The notes under the pieces are model-generated. The model was given only the letters and a program-made list of their open reading frames with translations. It had not been told where the DNA came from and searched no databases. A stretch of DNA of 33,734 nucleotides from Amanita rubescens. Taxonomy: Eukaryota > Basidiomycota > Agaricomycetes > Agaricales > Amanitaceae. Positions 18,531 through 28,593 of this stretch are shown here, in pieces. Made by a program: the position numbers and the translations under genes. Within the stretch, counting starts at the first letter, position 1. Each line of letters starts with the position of its first letter. Location: assembly GCA_015039365.1 (NCBI GenBank), contig WION01000563.1:1-33734 (forward strand), in the 5' to 3' direction.

Positions 18531-20268
18531 CACTATCCTTGCAGACGACCTTAAAATATGCCTTCGCTTGAGGCGATGCGCGAATCTGCAATGTATATGG
18601 TTATTATGAGTTGAATAATGATTTCTGAGGCTAACCTGGGTTATGAGCGCAAGGAGTTTACTGAGCGTATCGCCAGGTTCAAACTCTTCAGGCTCCAGTT
18701 CCATTTGGTCGCCGGAAGTGGGTACCGCAACTGGTTCCTTTTCTGCTGGGCAAGGTATAGCATCCACATAATCCACTACCCAACCATCTTCACCGTAGCC
18801 CCCTTCTTCGTCATCTTCGTCAGCATTGCCCAAGGCGGTGCGGTGCACTCTTTTCTCCCATTTAGGATGTAGCGCATCAATGAACGCTTTCGCCGCCAGA
18901 TGGATGGTGTGTTCCACACAGCTGATGCACGTAAAATATTAGATTCACATGATCCTAGCTGATGTTCATACATACCGGCCTCGGCGCTGACGAGCATCCC
19001 AAGGGTGTTTACTGGTATTGACACCCTTGTATTCACTAAGGCACTTGACTGTTTTGTTGTTAACTGAGGCATTGTCCGCCGTGCACCAACCAATCTAGTG
19101 TTTAGACATGTAGATTAGCATTGTAGGACCTAAGATAACGCTGTATATGTCTACCTTTTCTCGGATACCGTATTTATCAAGCACCTGTATAATGTGAGCA
19201 GCAATATTCGCCCCGCTGTGGTTGCCTTCTACAACGGTATAACCGAGGGTCACAGTTTTGAGTTCCCATTCGCTATGGCGATCTGCTGGTGTGTCAATAT
19301 AATGGGCCGTGATGCCCAGGTATGGATCATAAGGCCTTGAGGTCCATAAGTCAAAGGTGAGCGAGATTTCACTTGTGATGTTCTTAGAATGAGCATTAGC
19401 GTTATCCAAAGATTTAGAAGGAAGCCCGGCTGACTTACCTTGAAGTGCTGGCCAATACGGAATTGGACAAGGTCAGCCTTGTACATGACGTCCTCGGACA
19501 CAAGCGTTCGGTGAGGAATGTCTGACTCCAGTGTTGATGGCCGCTGATACTTCAGCATAGCTCGAAAGGTTGGGTGATCAACTCCTTCAAAGGCCTCAAA
19601 TGATGTTAGTCTGATGCGCATGCACGTATAGGGCTTGAATCGAAGCACCTGATCCATCGCGATCACCCAATTCATTATATACTCCTTTAATCCATCCCGG
19701 GTCCATTTTGGCGTGCGCTGAACAAATCCATCTAGCTTAGTTTGCGCAACTCCATCATCATCGCCGTCATCGGTTTGGTGCACTGCTCGTGGGTTTGGTT
19801 CAATATTTTCAGCTTTACAAGCATTGAGATAGCCTTCACCATGAGTACTCCAAGACCTGCACAATACATTTGTCAAAGGCCATCCATAAACGACTATCGA
19901 TGTCACATACCTGCGGATATGGGTTCTTAGCGAGGAATTTGAACCCAAGAAAAAGCTATTCTCTTCAGAGATTCCAATCTTCCGACATAATTGACATATG
20001 TGCCCATCCCTTTCGACACCATTCACCAGGCGCTTCTCCGCTTCAAAACATGCACGAATGTCTTGCGTACGGTCATCATGACCTCTGGGATTATGTTTAC
20101 GTCTAGGCTGAGTGGTTATTAGCATTCATGATTACAAAAAATGCGATTGATCTCTTACTTCCTTATTGATCTTCGAGGCAGCCTTGATTCTTTCATACGA
20201 TGCATTACTTTCTGCATCATGTGAACTGGCTTCAGAAATCTGGGTCATTGTATCTTTGGACTTGTCGT
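18531..20268 (-). pseudogene. hAT transposase block 2: BED finger and catalytic core
   Basis: Minus exons: 20268-20159, 20107-19911, 19856-19439, 19382-19155, 19094-18976, 18921-18636, 18585-18531; introns 50-60 nt, all GT..AG (e.g. GTAAGAG..CTCAG). Encoded in order: an acidic linker, a BED-type zinc finger (CQLCRKIGI..SLRTHIRR..H), a helical region ending in YKADLVQFRIGQHFK, SLTFDLWTSRPYDPYLGIT with the first catalytic Asp, IGWCTADNASVNN with the second, and RCVEHTIHLAAKAF, the C..H motif of hAT transposases, then an acidic stretch. There is no stop or frameshift in this block. It is flanked by Copia D on the right (GTCGT at 20264-20268) and by the non-autonomous element on the left. Confidence 0.92.
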
Positions 20269-20672
20269 TGACGAAAGGGAAACGCCCAGTAGCGCAGCGT
20301 CGAGGAGTTAAAGCGATAGCTTACCCGATGTGTACAGTAGCTGACCACTCAGCTGAGAAGATGGTGGTAGGAGGTTAAGAGAGCTTGTTCCTATTCTACG
20401 GTACATAGCAGGTTTATATACTGTCTGTGTCCTAATAGGTAACAACATAGGTAAATATATGTAACTACATATGTCATACTCATATATGGAAATATGGAGC
20501 TGCGCTGATGTCATGCGCAGCTATGGTGTCATATGGCGCCATCCACAGTAAGGATGACGCAAGCGTACTAGAACCTTCTACAAGGTTCTATCTATATATA
20601 TCCTAATCTGCTTAGTAAGCAGATAAGATAAGATCTCCTTGTTATCTTAGATTAGATAAGATAACTTCGTCA
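20269..20672 (-). repeat. 3' LTR of Copia element D
   Basis: Starts TGACGAA and ends TTCGTCA, a 7-bp inverted terminus. The 20500-20672 end contains stem-loops in a row: ctgcgc..gcgcag, agaacctt..aaggttct, atctgctta..taagcagat and gttatctta..taagataac. Confidence 0.96.
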
Positions 20673-20684
20673 CACCCCCTCGCT
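20673..20684 (-). other. Polypurine tract of Copia D
   Basis: The minus strand reads GCGAGGGGGTGTG directly before the 3' LTR, a normal plus-strand primer site. Confidence 0.7.
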
Positions 20685-20687
20685 AAG

Positions 20688-23600
20688 TTATCCTAGAATA
20701 TTTATCCGCCATTTCTTCTTAATGAATTCTACTAGGAATTTGTTTTCATCCATTAATGTTTCTAAAAGATTCGACGAGTCCAACATATTGATGTCTTCTC
20801 GTTTAAAGGATCTTTTGATCTTTGACTGCCTTATAGGTTCGTATATCTTCATAATACGATCTCTAACTGGTTTTGGTAGAAGATCTTCTTTTCTATTCAT
20901 GAACGTATCCTTTGGTACTTTCGGATCAAGCATATCACGAATGAAATTTTGTCGCTTGTTCGTATACATGAATGTTGCTTCAACTCCATTTAACCCTTCG
21001 GCTGAAAGGTGTATCCAGTGACTTGCACTATGCATTTTGATAGTGGGATATGGAGTAACATTAACGGTGATTCCTAATTCATTTATAAAGAACTGAATTT
21101 TCTCTCTATTCAGGTTCTTAGTCATTAAGTCCGCTATTTGTTGATTGGTGGGAACGTAATAAAGATTGATCTCTTTTTGTTCAACACGTTCCCTAATGTA
21201 ATGATAGCGAATGGAAATGTGTTTTGATTTGTGCTGTTGTGCAGGGTTTGATGCCAGAAATATCGCACCCTGATTATCGCAAAGAAGGTCAATGCCGCCC
21301 AAGGGGAAACCTAATTCTTGGTATAGGTTTAGTACCCACATAATTTGACGTGAGGCATCGGACATTGCCATATATTCAGCTTCCGTTGATGACAACGCAA
21401 CTGTTTTCTGTTTTCGAGAAACCCAACAAACTGCACCCCCTGCCAAAGTTAAGGCATAGCCTGTAACCGAGACTCTAGTCTCTCTGTCAGACGCCCAATC
21501 TGCGTCTGCATAAGCAACGAAGCCTTTCCCATTTCTGGAATAGGTGATTCGTGTGTCAAGGGTGTGCGCTATATATTTTACTATATAAAGCGCCCTTTGG
21601 ATGTGGTCGTAAGATGGATTAACTGAAAATTGCGACATTAAGATAACAGCATAAGCAATATCAGGCCTAGTTCCTAAGGCGAGATACAATAACGATCCAA
21701 TTATTTGTTGATAATAGGATCTATCTTCGGAGGATGCTTCAGAGGTGTTTTTAGCAGGTACATATCCTGCAGGTAAAGGAGTTGACACCGGCTTGCAATT
21801 TAACAAGCCAAAGCGTTCAACGACTGTCTTTGCATAGGCAGCTTGATCTATTACAAGCGTACCAATCGCTCGGTCGTAATTGATTCTGATGCCCAAGTAT
21901 TCTTTGACTTTTCCTAGGTCTCGACATTCCCACATTTTCATAAACTCCTTTTTGATATATGAAATTGTTTCGGTTTTGTCTCCTATGAAAAGTATATCGT
22001 CCACATATATTACACATATGGTAATATCTTTATCTGTGGTTCTGACATATATGCCAGAGTCGGCTAAGCATCGTTTAAATCCTAGGGACTTCAAGGATTT
22101 GTCTGCTTGTTTATTCCAAGCGTACGATGCTTGTTTTAAGCCATAAATAGCTTTCTTAAGTTTATATACTTTAGATTCTTGTCCTTTAATGATGAAACCT
22201 TCTGGTTGTTGCATATATATTTCCTCGTCTAAATCGCCATAGAGGAAAGCAGTTTTAACGTCAAGTGCTTCAATATCCCAATTTTCTAAAGCACTTGTTG
22301 CCAGAAGAAGTCTAATGGTTTCATATCTCGCTACCGGCGAGAATGTTTCATCATAATCCAATCCCGGGCGTTGGCTAAAGCCTTTGGCGACAAGTCGTGC
22401 CTTTTTACGGCCATCCGACTTAATATCATAAACCCAACGACACTTTATTGGGTTACGCCCTTTTGGTAATTCCATTAATTCCCATATATCTCTATTTTGA
22501 AGAGATTTGAACTCGTCTTCCATAGCAGTTCGCCACTGCTTATATAGATCAATATTTTCACCTTTGATCTTATATATATCCCTATATTGATACGTTCGAA
22601 TTTCTTCTCTTGGTATCATATTCGCGAGTAAGAAATGCATGAAGTCATTTCCACACTCTTTGATCATCCTAGCCATCGTCGCCTTTGGATCTATATCCAT
22701 AGATCTTGAGGGTGGTGTTTTAGCAGTTGGATTGAAGCGTGCAGCCGCATCCTTATTTGGGATTCGACCACCAAAGTCATTCTCATAATTGTCAATCTGA
22801 TATTTGATCAGATCTCTTTGTCTGAGAATTTCTTTTTCTATTTCAACTGCTTTCTTTTCACCATACGCATTGTCTTTACGTATAATTGGCTTGGGAACAC
22901 GGTTAGATCTTCGGGGAACTACTGCCGGTGGGGGTGCCACTGGAGTGGGTTCATTTAGCCTCTGTTTGCTACGAGGTCTATGAGATCTATCTAAAGATTT
23001 GGATCTTTCTCTGCGTTTTCCCATGGCTTTGGATGATGGTCTAATTGTTTCAGGGATATAATCTGCTGGATTTATAGGTTTTTGAACGGTTGATCGTTTG
23101 CCAAATTCCATTCTAACTTTATTAAAAGTTAAATCTGGCATTGGAATTTGTTCATCAATCTCCTTTTTAAATTCAGAGATTGATTTACGATCTTTATCAG
23201 TTCGTTCAAGATTCCTATCTGGTGCGAATCTTTCTGCAAGTCTTTTTCTAATATCTAAAACTTGTTCTCTAGTATTCGTACGTGGTGGACTTCTGTCAGG
23301 GACAAATCTTTTCATGATTTCATCCGCATTGCGTCTACAAATATCTATATTCGTGTGCCTGTCACGAAGTCCACTGTTTTGTTCCAGCAGGCGAGTTCTT
23401 TCTCCTGCTTCAAGGTCCTCTAGTTCATCGTCAATGTTCCTCATGGTTTCTTGGAATCTCCTTCTAAGATCATCCATGGTGGAACCTTTTCTGATATCAG
23501 GACTATCCGGTTTATCAGCTTCATCCGGTGTTGGACTACGAGATTTTAATCCCCAAGACGGAGTTTTAAGGCCATCTGATAGGGGTGATAAAGATTCTCG

Positions 23601-24175
23601 TTTCACTGATGCCGGTTTATCGCCCGAGTGACCGGAGCTGGAGCTTGAGTCGCTTTCAGGATCTCCTCCCTCTACAGAGTCAGCTGGTAGAGGAGATTGT
23701 GTGCGCCTGCGACCAAGTTGTCTTCCCCTAACAGGGGAAGGGGATGGAATACCATTATTAGTGTCTCGATTATCGAGAAGGATTGGTGCAAGATCTTTAG
23801 TAATAATAATATCACTTTTTCCTTTGCGAGGAAATCTGTCTTCAAAGAATGTGGCTTGGGCGGATATGACTAGCGCGTTATTGGAATCCATAAATTTATA
23901 TGCTTTTGATCCTAGTTCATACCCGACAAAGGTCATAAGTTCTGATTTTGGAGATAGTTTATCAGAACGTTTTTCAACTGGGATAAAGACCCAAGCTTCA
24001 CATCCGAATACTTTAAAGTATTGAACGTCAGGAAGGGAACTATATAAAAGTTCCCAAGGCGTTTTCCAGTTGCCACGCACAATTGGGGTTCTATTGTATA
24101 CGTGTACAGCTGTTTCGATTGAAAATTCCCACCATGATCTCGGTATACATGCATCGAGCCGCATAGCTTCAGACT
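20688..24175 (-). pseudogene. Copia D pol, second part: integrase C-terminus, RT, RNase H, C-terminal extension
   Basis: The open frame has ATG at 24164 but begins in mid-integrase (DKSEAMRLDACIPRSWW), one base out of frame with the preceding ORF because of a single extra base near 24180. After the integrase C-terminal segment (FKVFGCEAWVFIP) comes an unusually long charged, Ser/Arg/Pro-rich linker of about 400 residues (GKRRERSKSLDRSHRPRSKQ). RT follows, with WRTAMEDEFKSLQNRDIWEL, WVYDIK, VIYVDDILFIGD (near 21,995), then RNase H with AYADADWASDRE, STEAEYMAMSD and CDNQGAIFLASNP. About 125 residues follow the usual end of RNase H (after FFINELGI), basic and of unknown role. Otherwise no internal stop. 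Confidence 0.9.
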
Positions 24176-24177
24176 TA

Positions 24178-25581
24178 TCAGTTTAAAGTCTGAATCATTC
24201 GTTCAGCTCGTCCATTTTGCTGATGTATATGAGGTGCCGATGTTTGGTGTTGAATGCCATTTTTGTCAAGGAAATCTTTAAAGGCTTTATTTACGAATTC
24301 CCCCCCTCGATCGGAACGGAGGTAGAGTATTCGTTTGTTAAGTGCAGAAACTTTCGTGAACCATCGCTGGAACACTTCAGTTGTATCTGACTTGTGTTTA
24401 AGGAATCCGATCCATACATACGATGAATAATCATCGACCACAACAAGTATGTACTTGTATTTGTGATAAGACTGAGTTGGAAACTCTTTTAAGTCCATGT
24501 GGATCATTTCAAGCGGACGTGATGCCCGCTTTTTAGATTCCTTGTAAGTTTTTGCCTTCATTTTTCCTTTTAAGCATCCTTCACATCGAAGATTTGGGGA
24601 TGGTTTGGGAAGATCGCCTTTTTCAAACCCTTTTACGTGTCCTTTAAGATGTTGGAACACGTCTTTACTAGGGTGACCTAGACGTTTATGCCATATATCG
24701 TACGTTGATACGCTTTCATTTACTGTATAAGTTTCAACAGGTGGAGCCTTATCAACGTGTGTATATGTATTGACAGATTCTCTTTCAAAGAATGGTGGCA
24801 CTTTGTGGACGTTTTTATGAATAATACGTCCTGTGCATAAAGTTAATGTATCTTGATTGCGATAACTTGCTTCAAGATATATTTCCTTTTTACCATCTTT
24901 ATAGGAAAAGGTGATCCGTTGATCGTCTTGTGACGCCAGTAACCCTTGCTTACACAACATGCCATTCGAAACAAGTCGTATGTTAAGACGTGGCATGTAT
25001 AACACGGGGTACAGTTTCACAAGGTGGCTTGTTCCATTAGATAATTTATGAATAAAAATAACAGTGCCTTGTCCAATTAGATCGGATGTGCCATCTGCTG
25101 TTTTTACCAGTTTCACTTTATCAAAAGGTTTATAATCTGAAAAATCGTTCAGATTAAAGGTAAAATGCTCAGATGCACCAGAGTCACACATCCATAGTGT
25201 TTCTCCAGTCCGTTCTGTACAACAGGAAGGACATTTGCAATTGTCCGTTCTACCAGCACATATTATGTGCTGATGTTGATTTCCCGTTGTATGCATTGGA
25301 TAGGCGATATGAATCTTATTATTATAGTTTGGACTTATAGGGCTAACTCTCATTGGGACGTTTTTGGATTTACATGAATTTTTATTACATTCCATGTTAT
25401 ATACAATTACAGAATCTGAGATTGTTTTACATACGTCCACTGAATAAGAGTTAGCCCAATCCGTACTAAAATAAGATTTTACCCACTCGTCGTTATAGTA
25501 ATCATCATATGCAGAATCATCATAATTCTTCATATCATAATCGTCGAAAGCCGCTGAAGTTATCATTCGGCTGATCATCAT
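24178..25581 (-). pseudogene. Copia D pol, first part: protease and integrase core
   Basis: The frame has ATG at 25581 and is the same as the end of gag, separated by a TAG at 25591-25593. An Asp/Tyr-rich N-terminus (DDYDMKNYDDSAYDDYYNDE) leads to the protease motif WMCDSGASEHFT, then the integrase zinc site (HKRLGHPSKD..LRCEGCLKGK) and the catalytic D, D, E in MIHMDLKEF, LRSDRGGEF and QNGRAERMIQ. It ends at TGA after MIQTLN through a single-base shift; the next frame continues with DKSEAMRLD. Confidence 0.9.
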
Positions 25582-25590
25582 ATGCCCCTT

Positions 25591-26786
25591 CTATAAGGGG
25601 TTCTTCTTGCATGGGAGTACTTCTTCTAGTCTCCCAGTGGACGATCCTTGTACAAATGGTACAATGGAATGGTGGCCAAGTATGGCCGGTGCAGCAGTAT
25701 ACTGAGTTTGGTTTTGCCCAGTATAGGTCATGCCAGAGGTTACTTGATGAGCGTCAGCTCGTGCTGCCGCTCGGTTGGCCTTCGCAGTTTGGCGAAGTTG
25801 CCTATTACGTTGCCAGTTACGGCCACGTGTTTGGTTGGTCATTTGACCCTGCCACTGCTGCTGTTGCTCCGGTAACCTCGGAGCGTTACCAGCACCCATT
25901 GCTGGTTGCTGGTTTTGTGGTGTGTATGGTTGGAAACCACCACGACCACGTCCACGGCCACGGAATCCTCCGCGGCCTCGTCCACGTCCTCGTCCACGAC
26001 CTTGCCAGGGTGCCTGTCCACCAATTCTTTGTTGCAGGTCACCCCTGGCCATCTGTGCAGTCGTATGTGCAACAGCCGAGTGTCGCCTTCTCCATTCTTC
26101 CCTGATCTGAATTGCAACATGCTGGACTGTTAGGCCAGCTGCCGGTGCAGTTGCCAAAACGGCTCCTACAAAATTGTCCCAACGATGCGGTACACCGCGG
26201 ACAATTATCATCGCTTTTTGTTCTTCGGGTAGCGAGAAAACCCTGTCCTCCTAATCGCTCAAATTTGGCGATTATTTCATTAAGGGACTGTTCGGGGTCC
26301 CTTCTTTCATCAAGCTTCCAATCCAGGGCAGCCTGGAATTCGTTGAAAGTACCGGTTCGGCCGGTATCTCCCATATCTTTGTCGCAAGGCGACCCAAAGG
26401 ACCCTTGCATTGAGATGGGCTCCTGTGTCATATATCTCCGCGATAGAATCGCTCAAACGGAGCATAATAGAACCCAGGGCTTTCTCGTTATCAGAGAGCC
26501 ACTCTAAGTATGTGTCTCTCTGATCTAGTAGAGCTTGGATATTTGCCGGTATTGGGGCCGGCAGAGGAGCTGCACCTGCTTCTGCAGGTAACATTGCGTC
26601 GAAGTCATGAGCTTCGAGTGTTGCCTGCTCGGTGGCGTTTAGATCTAGCGGTTGGATGAAGGAATCTCTCATGTATTTGTAGATTCCTTTTACTTGTAAG
26701 TAGGCTGTCATTTTGCGAGCCCACAAGCGGTAATTGTCTCCCTTAAGTAAGGGGACAGTGGAGAGTGATGCTGAATCTTCGGACAT
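25591..26786 (-). pseudogene. Copia D gag with two frameshifts
   Basis: It begins at ATG 26786 (MSEDSASLSTVPLLKGDNYR, then WARKMTAYLQ, typical copia Gag). One extra base near 26375 moves the frame so that RYG continues as DTGRTGTFNEFQAALDWKL, and another near 26235 moves it again to SLPEEQKAMIIVRGVPHRW. The C-terminus is RGG-rich (GRGRGRGRGGFRGRGRGRGG) and Gln-rich, with no CCHC knuckle; the RGG box may take over RNA binding. It ends at TAG 25591-25593, which is in frame with pol. Confidence 0.85.
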
Positions 26787-26792
26787 CTTTCT

Positions 26793-27356
26793 TTAGATAA
26801 CGAAGATTGAGATTGATGCGAGGAATGCGGCAAGAAAGAGTTGTAAAAAGGTTCTTCGGAACCTTTGTTGGATGATGATTTGATTTGGTTCAGCTAATGA
26901 GCTGAACGAACTTGAACTGTGTTGCGAGAACGGTTCTACCTCGCTATAGTCAGGTCCTCGATCTTCGATTAAAGATCTTCGGAACTGGATTTCGTCGGTT
27001 AATGTGAAACCGGATCGAAATGTGTCAGTCTCAAGTCTGTACTGACGATTTATCAGCGAGGTATGGACACCTGCTGAATGACGAGCTGTTCCTGGTAAAT
27101 ATACAGGAAGCGGAGTATCTGCTCGCGGGACGTAATAATCGTTTGGATCACGATCTAATTCGTCCTCGGATGATGAGGCAGATGGGTATGTGGGTACTAT
27201 CCGGTTAACGGGCCGGGTAGTAATGCGAGCTGAACTGCTTGCAAAGTTTGCAGTCAGCGATTCAAGTTCACTGTCGGAAGATGAACTTGGGAATAGGTCG
27301 TTTAGCCTATTTAGATCTTCTGCTAATCTATTATATCTTCTAGCTCGACGGCTCAT
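26793..27356 (-). CDS. Copia D ORF upstream of gag with C-terminal hydrophobic tail
   Basis: 187 codons from ATG 27356 to TAA 26793-26795. Arg-rich start (MSRRARRYNRLAEDLNRLND), Ser/Asp/Glu-rich middle, and a C-terminal hydrophobic segment FLQLFLAAFLASISIFVI that looks like a tail anchor. It is in the same frame as gag, separated only by TAA plus two codons (AGAAAG) before the gag ATG. It is either a separate accessory protein, a Gag N-terminal domain cut off by one nonsense mutation (CAA to TAA), or a readthrough/reinitiation product. I know of no standard copia ORF here and recognise no family. Confidence 0.6.
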   Translation of the reverse strand: MSRRARRYNRLAEDLNRLNDLFPSSSSDSELESLTANFASSSARITTRPVNRIVPTYPSASSSEDELDRDPNDYYVPRADTPLPVYLPGTARHSAGVHTSLINRQYRLETDTFRSGFTLTDEIQFRRSLIEDRGPDYSEVEPFSQHSSSSFSSLAEPNQIIIQQRFRRTFLQLFLAAFLASISIFVI

Positions 27357-28173
27357 AGGCTGGAGCGAAGATGTATATCTAAAATTGGAACAATTAATGA
27401 GGTGTCATTACGAAAACGACAACAACCCATTCGTGCAGCTTATGAGCTGCTCCAAGCATGGATATGCCTGGACGCCACCACCTTGGACGTGTACCCGTGT
27501 GTGTGAACGTGCTACCTGTAAGAGATGACATGCATATGGTCCTGGAACTGGGAGCGCGCAAAACGGCATTTCTCCCCTGGATCCCCTTGAACGGGGGAGA
27601 ACAGTTTGTTCCAGGAATAGAAATAGCTTCTGGTCCATAAACCCCCCAGACAGCTATGTAAGCACGACCGGTAAACAATATGAAGCTATCTAGATAGGAT
27701 TGTGGGATCACCACAGAGCCTAAACTTAGAATGTTCCTATAGAACATTCCGACTAGAGGAGTCCCTAAGGGCGCATCCTCAATAGACTGCGTGTACCACC
27801 CCAAATGGGATGTCAGCACGTCCTTTATACTAGAATAGCTATATACGAGCCATATTGTATTTTAAAGCCTCCAATGGGCTTATTATGTTATATCGTGCAT
27901 GAATACCCCAATCACATCACGGAGGGCAAGTAAAACTCCGTGGGGGTCAGGGTTGCCATGCCAGCCCTGAGAAACGTAGGTGGTACCCTTATCCCTGGGT
28001 GTCTAGGAGATCCCCCTTAGCCCTAGGGTCCGGGCGCATGTCATTAGCTCTTATAACAGGTGCAAGGGTTAGCTGTAATCAACGGTGCTACAAGTACACA
28101 GACCCGCACGATACTATACCTGTGTTCACACATCGCGTACGTCGTTGGCGATAGCGTCGACAAGCAATACCAT
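27357..28173 (-). other. 5' leader of Copia D
   Basis: About 820 bp between PBS and the first ORF. The PBS-proximal part (27843-28173) is conserved with the leader of Copia A at the left edge of the window; 27357-27842 has no counterpart here. A 141-codon open frame (27819-27394, minus) has no recognisable features and I do not call it a gene. The conserved half may hold RNA packaging or dimerisation signals (inference). Confidence 0.6.
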
Positions 28174-28189
28174 GTCGGGGCCCATAACC
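28174..28189 (-). other. Primer binding site of Copia D
   Basis: The minus strand reads GGTTATGGGCCCCGAC immediately after the 5' LTR, with the same 14-nt core as Copia A and C, complementary to the initiator tRNA-Met anticodon arm. Confidence 0.82.
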
Positions 28190-28593
28190 TGACGAAAGGG
28201 AAACGCCCAGTAGCGCAGCGTCGAGGAGTTAAAGCGATAGCTTACCCGATGTGTACAGTAGCTGACCACTCAGCTGAGAAGATGGTGGTAGGAGGTTAAG
28301 AGAGCTTGTTCCTATTCTACGGTACATGGCAGGTTTATATACTGTCTGTGTCCTAATAGGTAACAACATAGGCAAATATATGTAACTACATATGTCATAC
28401 TCATATATGGAAATATGGAGCTGCGCTGATGTCATGCGCAGCTATGGTGTCATATGGCGCCATCCGCAGTAAGGATGACGCAAGCGTACTAGAACCTTCT
28501 ACAAGGTTCTATCTATATATATCCTAATCTGCTTAGTAAGCAGATAAGATAAGATCTCCTTGTTATCTTAGATTAGATAAGATAACTTCGTCA
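28190..28593 (-). repeat. 5' LTR of Copia element D
   Basis: Matches the 3' LTR over 404 bp with three transitions (acatGgc/acatAgc, aggCaa/aggTaa, tccGca/tccAca). Followed by GTCGT (28594-28598). Confidence 0.96.

Larger units (their letters stand above)
20269..28593 (-). mobile_element. Copia element D, complete, inserted in hAT exon 2
   Basis: 8325 bp bounded by 404-bp LTRs (TGACGAA..TTCGTCA) and a perfect TSD GTCGT (20264-20268 and 28594-28598). The LTRs differ at three positions only, so it is young. On the minus strand: 5' LTR, initiator tRNA-Met type PBS, an 833-bp leader, a 187-codon ORF, gag, pol, polypurine tract, 3' LTR. Three single-base frameshifts and a gag/pol stop are present. 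Confidence 0.95.

Noticed and set aside
27394..27819. 141-codon ORF in the leader of Copia D
   Set aside because: Not shared with Copia A, which is conserved only closer to the PBS; no recognisable features.
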